A stretch of 64,000 nt of DNA from Microvelia longipes (taxonomy: Eukaryota; Arthropoda; Insecta; Hemiptera; Veliidae). Positions 1-13,100 of this stretch are shown here, in pieces (the stretch's first letter is position 1; the number at the start of each line of letters is the position of its first letter). The stretch covers positions 32,340,458-32,404,457 of the forward strand of contig JACMZG010001913.1 in NCBI GenBank assembly GCA_018340805.1, in the 5' to 3' direction. The notes beneath the pieces are model-generated. The model was given only the letters and a program-made list of their open reading frames with translations. It was not told where the DNA came from and made no database searches. The position numbers and the translations under genes were made by a program.

Positions 1-2070
1 ATTCATATCCAACAGCGTGTATCGATGGTATCTGTAAATATAACCTCTTTACTTTTGTCAGCTCTTATTAATTATGGCACAATGTAAGCCACATCTTTGT
101 GCCATTATACTCATTGTTTAATCAAATTCTTTCATTTGCACTTTTTTCCTTCCGTCTGAGTATTATATTCGAGTTACATCAATCTATTGTATTGATGGAT
201 TGCATAAGTGAATTGCTTGTATAACCAGCAAATTATGTATCAATAAGCAACTGCATTTGTAACCTTTTCTTTTGATTTTTTTACTTAAGAAACAGCATAT
301 TGTGTTCGCAATGCCCATTATAAGGCCCATACACCAACAAAAAGATTGGTCAAGACTAAGTAAAGACAAGTTGACGAGTTGCCAACCTTTTGTCAAGTTT
401 GTTGTGAAAAGTAAATTTACTTTTTTTCCTTGTATTTTCTTGAATTATTTGTTTCCAAATGGAATTGTATAGAATCAACAAGTGAGTTTACAATCGCATT
501 TCCCTCAAATGAAAAAGAAGTACCTAAATAAAATTTACCTGTCATTGAAGATTAAAGTTTTCATACCTTGTTAACCTGTGTTGGATTAACAAATATTTTC
601 GACAAATGCTGCCAACGTATATTATACACAACATTAGATATCTCTCCATTTAGTTTTATTGTCCCTGGTTTACAGTGTTTTTGGCACTAGACATTTATCT
701 TTCATTGTTATCTGTTCTTATCATGATCAACCAGTAGCCATTTAAAAAAAAAAACTATTTTGATAGAAACCAGCAGAACCACGGAAGTTCTTGAGGAGAG
801 TGGGTTTGCTTGCTGATTCTATTTCACCTATGTTTAAAAGGCGATGCTTTACATTTTTTCCTGTAAAGAGATTTTATTTATTTAACATTTAAAATAATCA
901 AAAAATATTTTTTAACATAACTTTTATTTAGACATTTACTGGATTTGATTATAATTAAATTGTAATTCATTTTTATGTTGCACCAACATAGACAAACAGG
1001 ATTAAAAAAATTAAAAGACCAGGTTGATCCAACATCAGCCGCGACCACTAACATGCGAAATCCTCTAAACATGTAATTTGACTACTGTTTGACCAAGTTT
1101 ATTGTCTGTGTGTGGTCCCCTATGTGTTATTGTCTGTTCAAAGTATTGTTTAACTTAATGTGTTCATATTGTAAATTATTAAATGTTCAAAATGCTCATT
1201 TTAACTAACCTAATTGTATTAAGTATTAAATTCGTAAGTTATTAATTTAAATGTTAAGTTAATTTATTATTTAATTTTTGTAATAATAAATTGATTGGAC
1301 TTAATTATAATTAACTTATAAAAATCAAGTTATTATTTATCATTTTTATAATTTTAATTTATTTGTTTATATGATAACTGCTGTTCTAAAGAAGATAGAA
1401 ATGTAAAAATAATCTTTAGCAACAGTTATACTTTATTTAAAAATTGTAAGGTTCTCCTGCTACTTGTCGGGGGTAAAATTCTGTAAAAATTAACTGAATA
1501 ACAGTAATTAATCTCCAATGCTAAGCAAAATATTAATAAAAAAGCTTGGGCAGCATAACCTGGCATTAAGTTAGGAAGTACAATTTTAAATGTGCGTTTT
1601 AAATTTTGTTTTCACAAGATTATAGAAAGTTGAAATTAGGTATAATTTTTCATAAGTCATCAATCTTATGAACAATATTGAGCAATATAGCTATAGTTTA
1701 CACAAATAAGTTTTAGAATATAATTTAATTAACCTAGATTTGTATTTTGGGTATTGCCCAGTCAGTTGGCACTATTTAATCGTTTGACAGATTGTCAAAA
1801 GACTAGATCATTATATGCTCAAGCTCGTCAAGTTTATATTTTATAAAACTCACATTTTGTCATTTTTGGTCAGCTTCTATAAAAAAAAAAATATTTATTT
1901 TTATTGAAAACAAATGCTTTGTAAATAATATTTATTTTGTAGATTTTAATGTGTTGGACTAATTAAATTAACATTAGTTTTAAAATTGTATTTATATAAA
2001 AATAGTTAAAATTTATTTTCTTTAGTTTAAATTTAAATTAAATAGTATAATGTACAGCTTTTGTCCTTCT

Positions 2071-2284
2071 GTAAATGGAGAAGTTACTCCAGTGCCTAAG
2101 ATGTGTTCTGTAAATGCAGAAGTTACTCCAGTGCCTAAGATATGTTCTGTAAATGGAGAAGTTACTCCAGTGCCTAAGATGTGTTCTGTAAATGCAGAAG
2201 TTACTCCAGTGCCTAAGATGTGCCTGTGTGTGCCTCCAGTGCCTGTAAATGGAGAAGTTACTCCAGTGCCTAAGATATGTTCTA
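2071..2284. repeat. 39-bp minisatellite, about five units
   Basis: The unit begins GTAAATGGAGAAGTTACTCC and repeats every 39 bases at 2071, 2110, 2149 and 2188. After a broken unit another copy starts at 2246. Because 39 is a multiple of three, the array is open as a 13-residue peptide repeat (SVNGEVTPVPKMC-like), but no splice sites or flanking coding sequence show that it is translated. Confidence 0.85.
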
Positions 2285-3164
2285 TAAGTTCATTTTCATA
2301 AAGTCAATACTTTTCCTTTAATTATAATTTTTGTTTGATATTAATATTTTTTTTTTCAATTTCAATAAATAAATTCCTTTATTGCTTTGTTAAAATTATA
2401 ATACAATGCATATAATACCATAAAATACCAATATATTATATTTACATACAATTATCTAATTTAAAGCAATTCCACAAGCCATATGTGTTAGGAACTCAAA
2501 GTTTTACCATTTTGGGAACTAAAATGAAAAAAAAATAATTGAAAAATATAATAGATCAAGTTACAAAAAATAACCTGCATTTAACCGAAAATATTTGGTG
2601 ATTTGGAAATTGAACTAAAGATTTAGATTTATACTGTGAACCATTAAATAGAAGTCTAAAGTAAAGAAATAGCTATGAAATTTGTCACATTACTCTGTGA
2701 ACATTCAATTAAAAAAAATATGTTTTTTAAAATAGTGTATTTTGCAATGATAAAAAATGTTTTTAGACGATTTTCTTGAATATAAAAATCTCTGGACCAC
2801 ACATAACCTCTCGTTCACATAACAAGAAATACTTCAAGATTATGTAGCTACTTTAGATCAGTTGTAGGACTTTCTGTGTGAGTAATTGGATGAATTAATA
2901 TGACTTCTTCAAGTAGTGCATTATATGAAATATAATCTTCACTCAATATTAATTCTTTATTGAGGAAAGATATAACCACCTTGTCTGTGAATACCTTCAA
3001 AACTCAATAATGTTTTGCCGATGAAAAAAATTTCATGTTATTTTTTTATTGTAATCAAAATTTACACTAAAATGCCAAACCTGTAGAACTCCTGGACAGT
3101 CATGAATTATTGGCAACAATGCTTCAGTTATTTTTTTAAACATTTATTTATCTAAACAAATGGA

Positions 3165-3405
3165 GAGCTTTCGACCAGGGATTGTGGGCTTCATATATTT
3201 ATAAAATTATGCGAAATAAGAACAAACTGAATTTTGAAAAACATAACAAACAAGGTTACTGTTGCAAAAAGGTTACTGGAGGTAACCTCCAGAAATATAA
3301 AAAATACTAAGAAATATTATAAATTTCTTAGTATTTTTGTTTTTCAAGCTTCCGATTCTTATTTCACATAATTTTGTGAAATGACAAAGCTCAGGATTCC
3401 TGGGA
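3165..3405. repeat. Degenerate inverted repeat with nested hairpins
   Basis: Sequence around 3175-3225 (AAAATTATGCGAAATAAGAA) is repeated in inverse orientation around 3345-3400. Between them sits a near-perfect hairpin (AATACTAAGAAAT on both arms, about 3303-3338). The minus strand near 3166-3180 reads GGTCGAAAGCTCTCC, resembling the 3' half of the hammerhead-like motifs elsewhere in the window. It is probably an old fold-back element. Confidence 0.45.
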
Positions 3406-6371
3406 AAACTCTTCACATATTTAGACACATTTTGAAAAAAGGACAGAAGTCTTAATTATCTCACTTACCAAAATGACTGTACATTTACTTTTTTCAAATT
3501 AGCTCTTTTTGGTGAAACAAAGGGTTTTTGTGAGTTAGTGCAGTATTCAAGAGTATTATTTCGCTTTGTGTAAAACTTTATAAAATTAAAACAATGATAT
3601 TAATGTCTGTTTTAGGGCCTTTTATCCTGGGGGAATCACCTCAGGTAGGTTGTACCCAATTTTCTCAAAGTATTAATTAAAGTTGAAGAAGTCTTAATAA
3701 TACAAATACTATTCATATAAACTGATCGCATTGCTCAGGACTTACTCATTTACTCAGGACTTCCGGTGCCGAAATCAAGTGCTTATACGATCATATAGTC
3801 ACAAAGGCAGATAGAGTGAAATTTATACCTTAAATAAAAACTCCTTCTTTAAACTTAATTAGTGTTCTAAAAAGCTGCTCTTAAAATTTACTACCCAAAA
3901 TATTATTTTTGACTCGTTGTAATTAAAATAAGTCATAACTTAATTAGAGATTAAAAATAATCAACAAGTGCCATCTCATGTGCTATATTTCTTAAAATTC
4001 ATTTTTATTTAACGAATAATATAATTTTAATAAGACTAATATTTATTATAGATATAACTTAATTTGTTGTTGTTTTGATTTGTTATAATTTTAATTTTTT
4101 TAACTTATTCTTAAAAATTTAATTAGATTTTAAAATTTTTGAGAACCCTGTTCGTTAATTATTTCTATTTTTAATTATTACTATTGGCTTATTGCTAACA
4201 TGATCTCCTAATAAAGAGGACTTCAATTTATTAATTACATATTAAATTACCCAGTTTTAGCGAATTTCTAAAGGAAAAGTGTTTTAATTAGTTTATGAAA
4301 TTAATCCTTTATATTTAATATATTTTAAACTATACAAAATGTAAATCTATATATTTATGTTTAGTTGAATTATGTATTTTTGTCTGTACAGGCGGACACC
4401 TGATTTTAACCTAACTGGATGCTGTATTTATGCATATGCTAATATGCATAAGCATATTATATAATATGTATAATGTACTTATAATAATGTATATTATAAA
4501 GCATATAAATAACCTATATGATGCTCGTAAATACACATGTTACATTAAATTTATATAATACAGATTTAAAGACGTTTTTTTTATTAATTTCTTGTTAGGT
4601 TGAGATCAGAGATTGTGTTATGTAAGCATTCTTTACTGACTCTAAGGATAAATGAAATAATAGTTTTAAAAAAATATTAAAAATAAAATAAAATCAATGT
4701 CAGGATTCCCTCCCTTCTAATCCAAAGTATGTTATTGTTATTTTTCTTTTAATATTATTTTGTTTATACCTATTTGAATTATTTTGTAAATTAAAAAAAA
4801 ACAATACTAATAATTTATTTTTGTAAATAAATTAAAATTAAGGATGTATTAATAGTTTGTAAATAAAATGAATCAGAATTAATATTTAATAAATTGTTAA
4901 CTCAAGTTGTTGTTTTATTTTCATTTTCCCTACTGGTTTGTGGATTTTTTCACCAAACTTGAGTGATGAAACCATGGCTTGTTTTTTTAATCATCTGAGA
5001 ATCCACCAGTTTTATATTTTTAATATTTTTAACTCATGCCTATCTCTGCCATAGAGGAAACTTTGTTAGTTAATCAGATAATAATGTCACAGTACACTTT
5101 TTAAGAATTATTTATTAAAAAAAAACTTCTATAAATTTTATCAGTTAAAAAGATTATTGCACATTAAACTAAGTACATCAATTAATTACATTTGGGCTTT
5201 AAGAAGTTGAATCAGAGTATTTGAAGGGAATGTGCAGGATTAGAACGGTAGTGGTTTCCATTTAGGTTTAGTATCTATAGGCTTGTTTAAAGATTTTAAT
5301 TTTTTAAACCAGCTTTTGAAATAATTTTAATGCAGGAGATTAATGACTTTACTCTCCAAGTATCCAAAAACATCAACTTCATTAACTTACTTAAGGGCTA
5401 TTAACAAAGAAAACTAATGTTTCGCCCAGTTTGCTAACCATGAGGTGCTTCAAGAGTTAACTAAAGCAGCTGTGAAATTTTTAGTAATCACTCATGATAC
5501 TACACCTAAAATGGATTTTGCACCCATAAAGTTACTTATATATTAATTCATTAAAAATTAGTTTCATGAACTTTAATAAGTAATAAAGGTAAAAAGTAAT
5601 GCAAACTAAAGGCCTGGTTAGTTTAATATTTACCAGGCAATATTTTGGCAAAAAAGCTCAAAGCAACATATGTTTTGTTTTAGAGTCTGGAAGTCCAGAG
5701 ATGATCATAGGATTTACAGTACCACAGGATAGTGTAAGAAAACCACAGGTCAGGTGTTTTACTTTGGGGCTGGACAATTTGCTGACTCCGCAAAATTATT
5801 TTACTTTTAAAATTTCTGAAAAAAGTTTCAACTAAAAGTTGTCAAAAAATAAACATTTTAGTTCTAGTGATTTTTACCTACATCACTACATTTTTAAGAT
5901 ACAGTTCATTGATATATCATCTACCCTCTCTCTAACATATCTCACACTCATTATATTGTTTATAACTTCAAGCCTTTACATCTTAAATATAAAGCGACTA
6001 AGGTAAAAAATTACCAGCACTACAACTTTTTGTTTTCTTAAGTTCTGCTTTTTTTAGATTTTTAAACAATAATGTAGTTGAAATAATTTTTAAATTTTTT
6101 AAGTCAGCATATGGTCCAACCCCGCAGTAAAACACCACACCAATGGATTAATTACTCTTATCTATGGTCCTGTAAATCTTATGACGGAATGTTTCATAAA
6201 TATTATGACAAAGAAAATCACCTGGACCACTGATTATGTACTATATATTCCTCTATGACCTGGACTATTACATACTTATAATGATCATATATAATGATGC
6301 TGAGCTTCATAATGTGTTACTCTAATAAGTATTAACCTAACTAGGAGACTACAGTCTTCATTGCTTTTACC

Positions 6372-6377
6372 TTTATT
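6372..6377 (-). promoter_or_regulatory. Putative poly(A) signal of the NT5DC1-like gene
   Basis: AATAAA on the minus strand about 80 bases after the stop codon at 6456. Assigned by position only. Confidence 0.4.
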
Positions 6378-6455
6378 AATTCATTGTCAATAAAACAGAA
6401 CTTTTGCTTAAACTTTATCAGCCAAAATGTAAATGCAACCAGGTTACTCAACAAA

Positions 6456-7727
6456 TCATAATTTTGAATTCTCAATCCAAAATGGAGTAAAAGAATAGCC
6501 GATTGGTTTATCAGCTACGTAATCTAATGAAGGGATGCACAATTTACTGTATTTTATAATTATAGAGCCCCAAGCAGTGTAGCCACCTTGACTTGAAAAA
6601 ATGTAAGAATTCCAAAACCCTGATTTGACAAAGTTTGAGTTCTCATGCTTTTGAAATTTTCCTTCCAGATTTTCCTCTTCGGATAGTTCTTCAACCACAG
6701 CAATTGAATGCAAGTTTTTAACAAAAGTTGTAGCATAGACATCTTGAAGTAAATTATCACCGATATAAACACACTTGGGGCTTTTGTTTAACTTAACACA
6801 TAACATTTTATAAAATTCATCCCAACTACCTTGAGTCATTTCAAAATTGTTTTCTAAATTTAAAAATTGTCTATTTTTTGTAAAGAATCCAGGTTTTTTA
6901 GCATCGTACAATATGTAATCAAAATAATTTTTCCAATCTAAACCTAATGAATATTGTGCTAAGAAATTAGCATCCTTTTCCCTTGCTCCCGTTAATAAAA
7001 ATATTATTTTATTTTTCTTCAAATTACTTAACCATTGTTTAACAGCACTATTACAATTTTTAAGGTACGTTTTTGGAAAATTATATAAATTTAAATAATA
7101 ACTACCGTCAGGTTTAAACATGTCAACTATACCTTCTAAAATTAAGGGCCAAATGTCATATGATTTAATGTCAGGATTGATGAGATCTATACGATCGATT
7201 ATTTGAGCGAAGACTAGAGGTACTTGAGCATCAGTAAAGTCCATCATGGAGCGCATCATGTCGGACCAGGGTGGTTCCCATACAGACAGCATATCATGAG
7301 CAAATTTTGTTGTCGGGAGCCATTTTTTCTCAATGCCATATATTTTCATTATTTCTACATCATTCAACTTTTTAGTACCATGACAAGCCGTAATTATAAC
7401 TCCATTCTCGTCTATATTTAGGACATTTCCTTTATTGAAATCTAACAATAACCCTCTGTGAATAAAATCAATATTTCTTTGGCTTAATGTTTGAGAAAAT
7501 ATCTTTTTTGGATAGGCGCCTGTATTGACTAAATAATCGGTCAATAATTTATACTGCAAGCTAATGATTTTGTCAATCTTGTACTGACAGACAGTATGGT
7601 CAAGGTCCAATCCAACACAATCATAGTTAGAAAAGCTAAAAGAAAAGTTACCCTCCATGCGTCCAAAACAGCGTTTGAATGTCCTTAAAGTTTGAAGTTT
7701 TCTAAAAATCGAAAATCGAACAAACAT
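6456..7727 (-). CDS. NT5DC1-like HAD phosphatase (5'-nucleotidase domain-containing protein 1)
   Basis: An intact 423-codon frame without introns. Near the N-terminus VGLDLDHTVCQYK carries the DxDxT nucleophile motif of haloacid-dehalogenase phosphatases (Asp41 and Asp43 counted from the first ATG). Later motifs are IIFLLTGARE (motif II Thr), a Lys in YDAKKPGFF, and VYIGDNLLQD (acidic motif IV). Order and length match the NT5DC1 branch of the cytosolic 5'-nucleotidase family; its substrate is not settled, so nucleotidase activity is inferred. The first ATG is at 7727. A second in-frame ATG at 7658 (MEGNF) fits the usual family start, so the first 23 residues, basic and hydrophobic, may be 5' UTR or a targeting peptide. 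The lack of introns could be ancestral or reflect retroposition, but no disabling change is seen. Confidence 0.9.
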   Translation of the reverse strand: MFVRFSIFRKLQTLRTFKRCFGRMEGNFSFSFSNYDCVGLDLDHTVCQYKIDKIISLQYKLLTDYLVNTGAYPKKIFSQTLSQRNIDFIHRGLLLDFNKGNVLNIDENGVIITACHGTKKLNDVEIMKIYGIEKKWLPTTKFAHDMLSVWEPPWSDMMRSMMDFTDAQVPLVFAQIIDRIDLINPDIKSYDIWPLILEGIVDMFKPDGSYYLNLYNFPKTYLKNCNSAVKQWLSNLKKNKIIFLLTGAREKDANFLAQYSLGLDWKNYFDYILYDAKKPGFFTKNRQFLNLENNFEMTQGSWDEFYKMLCVKLNKSPKCVYIGDNLLQDVYATTFVKNLHSIAVVEELSEEENLEGKFQKHENSNFVKSGFWNSYIFSSQGGYTAWGSIIIKYSKLCIPSLDYVADKPIGYSFTPFWIENSKL

Positions 7728-8001
7728 TAACAAAAAATAATGGGATTATACTAACATGACACTTTTCACATCTTGATTATTCGTCGTTTTATGATCCCTT
7801 TATATTAACCATTAAACAGCCATGAACTGTGTATATTATAGACTGGAATTTCCAATGAGATATAATAAAAACAGCTATAAATTATAATCCGTTAAGACTT
7901 TAATTTCACATTAATCATATTTGATTTTAAAATTAATGCCGGCTGAATGCTGATAAGATAAGAACTGGAGGAATTCTCCTTATTACTCAATTCGTTTCAA
8001 C

Positions 8002-8328
8002 CATAGAGATATATACTAGAGGGGGCATAGCTTATCTCAAAATCTCAATACATTGAAAGGCCTGAAACATCGTACTGGGGGCTCTCAGGGGCTCTGTGTA
8101 ACCTCATTAAAACCTCCTTCAAGAGTGAGTTAAGGCAATTATAAATCTATTGATTTCGGCTTCCTATACCTTGTTTGTGTTTTGATTTGTATTTTAACGT
8201 ACTACTATATAAGTTATTGTAATTTTGTACTAATTATTTGATTACATTATAAGCGAAGGTGGTTAGGTTATTTTGTCAGCGTTTCAAAATTCAACCAATA
8301 GGGCCCCTCTAGTAATAATATCTCTATG
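8002..8328 (+). mobile_element. MITE copy 1, complete, with perfect 8-bp target duplication
   Basis: The copy starts CATAGAGATATATACTAGAG and ends with the inverted form CTCTAGTAATAATATCTCTATG-like. It is flanked by the direct repeat GTTTCAAC at 7994-8001 and 8329-8336, a perfect 8-bp target-site duplication. The interior includes the family landmark GGGGCTCTGTGTAACCTCATT. It has no coding capacity. An 8-bp duplication fits hAT or P superfamily transposases. Confidence 0.85.
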
Positions 8329-8336
8329 GTTTCAAC

Positions 8337-8560
8337 CATAGAGATATATTACTATTGGTTGAACTTTGAAAATCGAAAAAGTAACCTGACCACATTCGAT
8401 TATCATTACCATAAAAAAAAAACAGTAAATTATATAGTAGAATGTTTAAAATACAAATCACAACACAAACAATCGATCGGGAAGCTGAAAACAGTTGATT
8501 AATTATAACCTTAACTACCTTTTAGAAGAGGTTTCAATGAGGTTACACAGAGCCCCACTA
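8337..8560 (-). mobile_element. MITE copy 2, truncated, inverted relative to copy 1
   Basis: It begins CATAGAGATATATTACTA directly after the target duplication of copy 1. It continues with the inverse of the family's right half (TTGGTTGAACTTTGAAAATC, then GAGGTTACACAGAGCCCC), and family similarity stops near 8560. Confidence 0.75.
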
Positions 8561-8969
8561 AAATTCGAAATAAACATTTACAAAAAACATAATATAATTT
8601 CAAATAATAAAGTTGGTAACCCTGATATCTACGTCTTGTTTTAATTTTTTACCATGAGTCGTCAAATTTTGTGTCATCGTTTTTTTTTTTTTTTTTTTTG
8701 TTCATTTACTTTGTTAAATAAAGGCAGTAGGCAGTAGGTATTATAAAACGTATATAAACGATAACTTTTATTAACAAACAAAAAGTTGCTAATAATTACA
8801 ATGAATCAGGTAAATAAGTAGAATGAACATAGAAACATTGTTGACATTGATAAATTACTGGACCACACGCCTCCTGATATTTTAAGTATTGCATCAACTT
8901 CAAAACAATCTTTACTGCCAGCAAAATCTCGCAGTAAGTATTTAAAAACTTTTCTGCCGTAAGTAGATA

Positions 8970-9367
8970 ATAGACCAAGAGCCTAGGGGTGTTTTGTTAA
9001 TAAAAAGTGTAATGGCTGGAACCGGTCTCTATTTTTCGTAAATACCTTCCTGAACAAGGATCTGCAATTCTGCCGACTCGTATCGGATGGGTGTCCCAGG
9101 CAGAACGCACTTTAGGGGTCAAAGGTTCTGCCTGGGACACCCATCCGATACGAGTCGGCAGAAATGCAGATCCTTGTTCAAGAAGGTATTTACGAAAAAT
9201 TGAGACCGGTTCCAGCCATTACACTTTTTGTTAACTTGGATGGTAAATTTGACCTGTAAAGTGCGTTATGCCTGGGACACCCATCCGAACGAGTCTGCAG
9301 AATTGCAGATCCTTGTTAAGGAAGGTATTTACGAAAAATTGAGACCGGTTCCAGCTCTTGGTCTATA
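8970..9367. repeat. Nested inverted repeat with three copies of a GC-richer module
   Basis: The outer ends TAGACCAAGAGC (8970) and GCTCTTGGTCTA (ending about 9366) are inverted. Inside, 9002-9106 and 9125-9231 form arms of about 105 bases around an 18-base spacer, and a third copy (9259-9357) runs parallel to the right arm. The module (CCGATACGAGTCGGCAG, GAGACCGGTTCCAG) is clearly richer in GC than its surroundings and is open as a peptide (PIRYESAELQILVQEGIYEK) apart from indels. It may derive from a captured exon or a transposon terminus. Confidence 0.7.
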
Positions 9368-10107
9368 AAATAATATATGCTACTATGCAGCAAAGGAAAC
9401 AATGCTGACTCGTTTTAGCATATGTCTGCATCGCACCTCTGCAAGCAAATCGTCATTACCAGCCTCGGCCTAATTACCCCTAATAAGCCTTGGGTTAATT
9501 ACCAGCCTCGGCAGGTAATTTCAATAGCCTGCTCTCGCCTTCGGCTCGGGGGCTAATTTATAAAACTCGTGTGCAAAATTCCATTTTGCTGCCTAGCAGA
9601 AAAATCTTACGTTTATTGACCACATGTATATGGTCCATATAAAAACAGAAAAGAGTAACGAAGTTTTGTTCATATAACAACAAAGAGACTACGGATATAA
9701 AAAAAATCATAGATCTATATTTAAATATTAATTGATATTTCAGTTTTTTTGTTGGTTAACCTGTTTATTATTAAATAAAAAAATAAAGAAAAAGACTACA
9801 AAAGACATTTTTGTAACTTAAAATTTCGTAATATTTTGTAGTTTTTGATTTACATTGTGTATTTTATTAGCCAATTATTAATATATTCTAATTTTTTAAT
9901 TCATTAGTGTTTATATGAGTTCTATTTTGTGCTAATTTTATGGCGATGATTGCAATATGAGTCGTCTTTCAAAACACGGCCATTCGAACACACTTTTGTT
10001 TACCTTTTTTCATTTAATATAAATATGTAAATGATGTATTTATGAGTTATTAGTGTTATTTTAGCTCTTAGTTATTTAATTACTTTATTCGTTTAAATTT
10101 GTAAAAA

Positions 10108-10194
10108 ATGAATCGTAGAAGAACAGCTAGTAATTTTACTTATGTCAGTCCGTGGGTTAAATATATGATATTTTTACTAAATTTCATATTTTGG
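10108..10194 (+). CDS. Tetraspanin exon 1
   Basis: It encodes residues 1-29, the cytoplasmic N-terminus ([10 protein letters not shown]) and the start of membrane segment 1. The ATG follows AAAA, and the exon ends at TGG|GTGAGT. Confidence 0.88.
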
Positions 10195-13100
10195 GTGAGT
10201 ATAGATTTGTTTTTTCGTATGTATGTTTAGCGTAAAGATATTCCATTTATTTAGATAACATGGCTTAATTGACTTATTATGTCCCTATTAAAACACCCGT
10301 GCCTTGAGGAGGTCAAGTTTAGCTATGGCCTGTTTTTTAATTAGAGAAGCCAATTTTGCTAGTAATTCATACTTCATTGCTAATAATAAGAGATATTTAA
10401 TAGAGGAAAACAATATTAGGCCCTTCTTTAGATTGTTTACTCCTCTGTACCCAGTGATTAAGTAAAGTACCATAAGGCATCAATTAATTTGGGTATCAAG
10501 TCAAAGCATCTAAAGACGTTTCTGATTATATTGGCCTTTTGTCTTGGATTTGTTATGTGACCAATGGAATTGTTTCCCTAACAGAGTTTTGGCAATTTAG
10601 TTGAGACTTACTTATTATATTACACTGTAGCATTGTTGACTGCAGAGCTATTGACGTATTGAGTATTTCCTAATTTTATGGCCCAATGCCATACAACAAC
10701 AATGTGTGGAAGCTGCAGAGCTGTCTGAGAGGCGGAGAGTTATTTTTATTTGCTGTTATCTTCTCTCATTAACTCCTGTTATAAACCTACTTTACACTAG
10801 GGGTATTGAATTAAAGTCTCCTATCCAAGTACTGACTGCACCTTATACTGCTTAACTTCTTTAATCTATTGAGAATGGTTTATACTGCATGACCTGTAAG
10901 AGACAATTTTCTCAGCTTTTTATAAAATTATGTCTATTTAAGCTAACCTAGATGAGTCTTTTTGATCCCTCTCTCTAAAAATTTGTTGTTTCTATGGATT
11001 TTTTTACTTTAGATGTCTGTGCAACCATCACCTAATCCATTGGTAACCACTACTAATCAATAACCACTTTAAATTCACAATTATCTAATCTTCTTATACA
11101 TAGGGGGAGTAAAGCCCTAAATAGGCTAATACAAATTGATATCTTGGAAAGTTTGTAAAACTTGGATTGTTGAATCACAAGATTTAATTTCAATTCATTC
11201 AAAATATTCTTTATTTCCATTGGTCAAAAATGCAATAAAATAACAAAAACATAAAAGTACAGCAATGACAAAGAGTTAAGTAATTTAAATAATCTTAAGG
11301 AACCCACAAAGCCAAGTGGCCATATTTTTTTGGGAACCCCTCAACTTCTTTATCTTTGACAAAGATTCTTTATCTTTTGATCTTATTTTTGTGCAAACAG
11401 AATCTCTGGTTGAAGAAATAATTTTCTTGTTGGACATTCTTAAAGATTTAACTTTTCAACATTTTTATAATAGATGGTTTTAAAAACTTACCTTGCAGTA
11501 ACTTTAGTCTTAAATAATTTCTTTATCATTGTTTATATTTTTTCAGTTATTTGGTGGTCTATTAATAGGGATAGGTATCTATGCCTTTAGAGAGAAGTGG
11601 CGAAACACAGGGTTAATAAAAGTAGATACAATCTATGATATTGAATTAGATCTATCTATAATCCTACTGGATATAACTCTGGTTCTTATTATATCTGGTG
11701 CTGTGGTGTTTATAGTCAGTTTTACTGGTTGTCTTGGATCTCTCCGGGAGAACACTTGCCTTCTAAAGTTTGTAAGTTGTCCTTTTTTTAAATTTAATTG
11801 ATGAACACTCAACTAGAGTTTTGTTTTTGAAAATATGACTTTTATCAATCAAGGCAAAACAAATTTAATTAATCTCAAGTTATCTTTTATTAGTCTTTAA
11901 TTATTTTAGTTATTTGATACGAATAGCTGAATCAAGTTTTTTAGGGGTTGGTCTAAATTTTATTTTTTAGTAGAAGTTAGATTGAATAATTTTTGTTATT
12001 TCATTTTTACATGCAAAATAGTTCTACAATTTTACTGTACAGGTTGTTTTGCTTTTACTCATGGATTTTTTTTCATAATATATTTATATCAATTAATATT
12101 TATAGTGATAGTCTCCATAATAGTATCATAATTCTTATTACATAGAGTATAACACACAGTTATAATCAGTTGACAGAGTGGGAAAAGAATGCAAGGGAGT
12201 CAATAAGGTTAGTCCTGTATTTTGAACCACACCCACAACTTAACTTTATTGGTTCTTCAACACTATTTTCCCACACTGTAAACTGATTATAACTGCAAAC
12301 AATATTATAGTGGAAAAATAGCTAATGTTTTCTTTTCACAGTAAAAAATATTAGAAGGGAATTTGATAAAATCTACAAACCCATGTAAATTTGTATTAAG
12401 ATGAATTTCCATGCTCATTTTACCAAACAATCTAAAAAAAACATGACAATTACGATGCACATTATTTTTTGTGATTTTTCTGGTGTAAAAGTTTTTAAAG
12501 TTGCAAACTTACAGTGACGTATGTTACTTATTTGTACTGTATGTTTCAGTACTCACTATGCTTGCTGGTGTTCTTCCTGCTAGAGATGGCCATTGCAATT
12601 GTTGGTTTTGTATTTCCTCACTCGATGCAGTCAGTTTTAGAGGAATCCTTCACTGACAAAATCATTCAGATGTACCGGGATGACATTGATTTGCAGAACC
12701 TTATTGATTTCGCTCAGCAAGAGGTAACTTTTCTTGGCCAAGTTTTATGTCATTAATGAAAAAAATGTTTAATAATAATAATATTCTTTATTTATTACAT
12801 ATGCCTGGGGGAGGTAACAAGTCGTATATGGAAATTAAACCTAAAACAAAGTATTTATACTTAAAGAATAAGATGAGGAACTTGAATACGTCTTTTTAAA
12901 AGAAACTAATGTTAATTCTAACTCAATTAATAACAATATTTTATCATAAATTTAGTTTTTCAATTTATTTTTTTAAAGTTTAAGAATAACTAAAATGACT
13001 TCATAGCTGAATGTGTCAGGATTGGAAAATATGCAAGTAACTCATTATACATTATTAACTAATACATACTATCCTAATTATATTCATCAAATACACTATT

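Larger units (their letters stand above)
1..6455. other. Intergenic AT-rich DNA
   Basis: No gene could be supported on either strand. The stretch is very AT-rich, with homopolymer runs and stop codons in all frames. It contains a 39-bp minisatellite and a degenerate inverted repeat (both listed separately). The short open frames here (for example 5599-5835) have no recognisable domain, no plausible splice context and local AT-rich composition. Confidence 0.7.
7728..10107. other. Intergenic region between NT5DC1-like gene and tetraspanin
   Basis: It holds two adjacent MITE copies (8002-8560), a T run at about 8680-8699 and a nested inverted repeat (8970-9367). A GC-richer stretch at 9460-9550 (cctcggc, cttcggctcggg) resembles one at 42360-42420, so both may be ends of one unlabelled repeat family. 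The last 100-150 bases are presumably promoter and 5' UTR of the tetraspanin gene, but no TATA or initiator could be picked with confidence. Confidence 0.6.
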
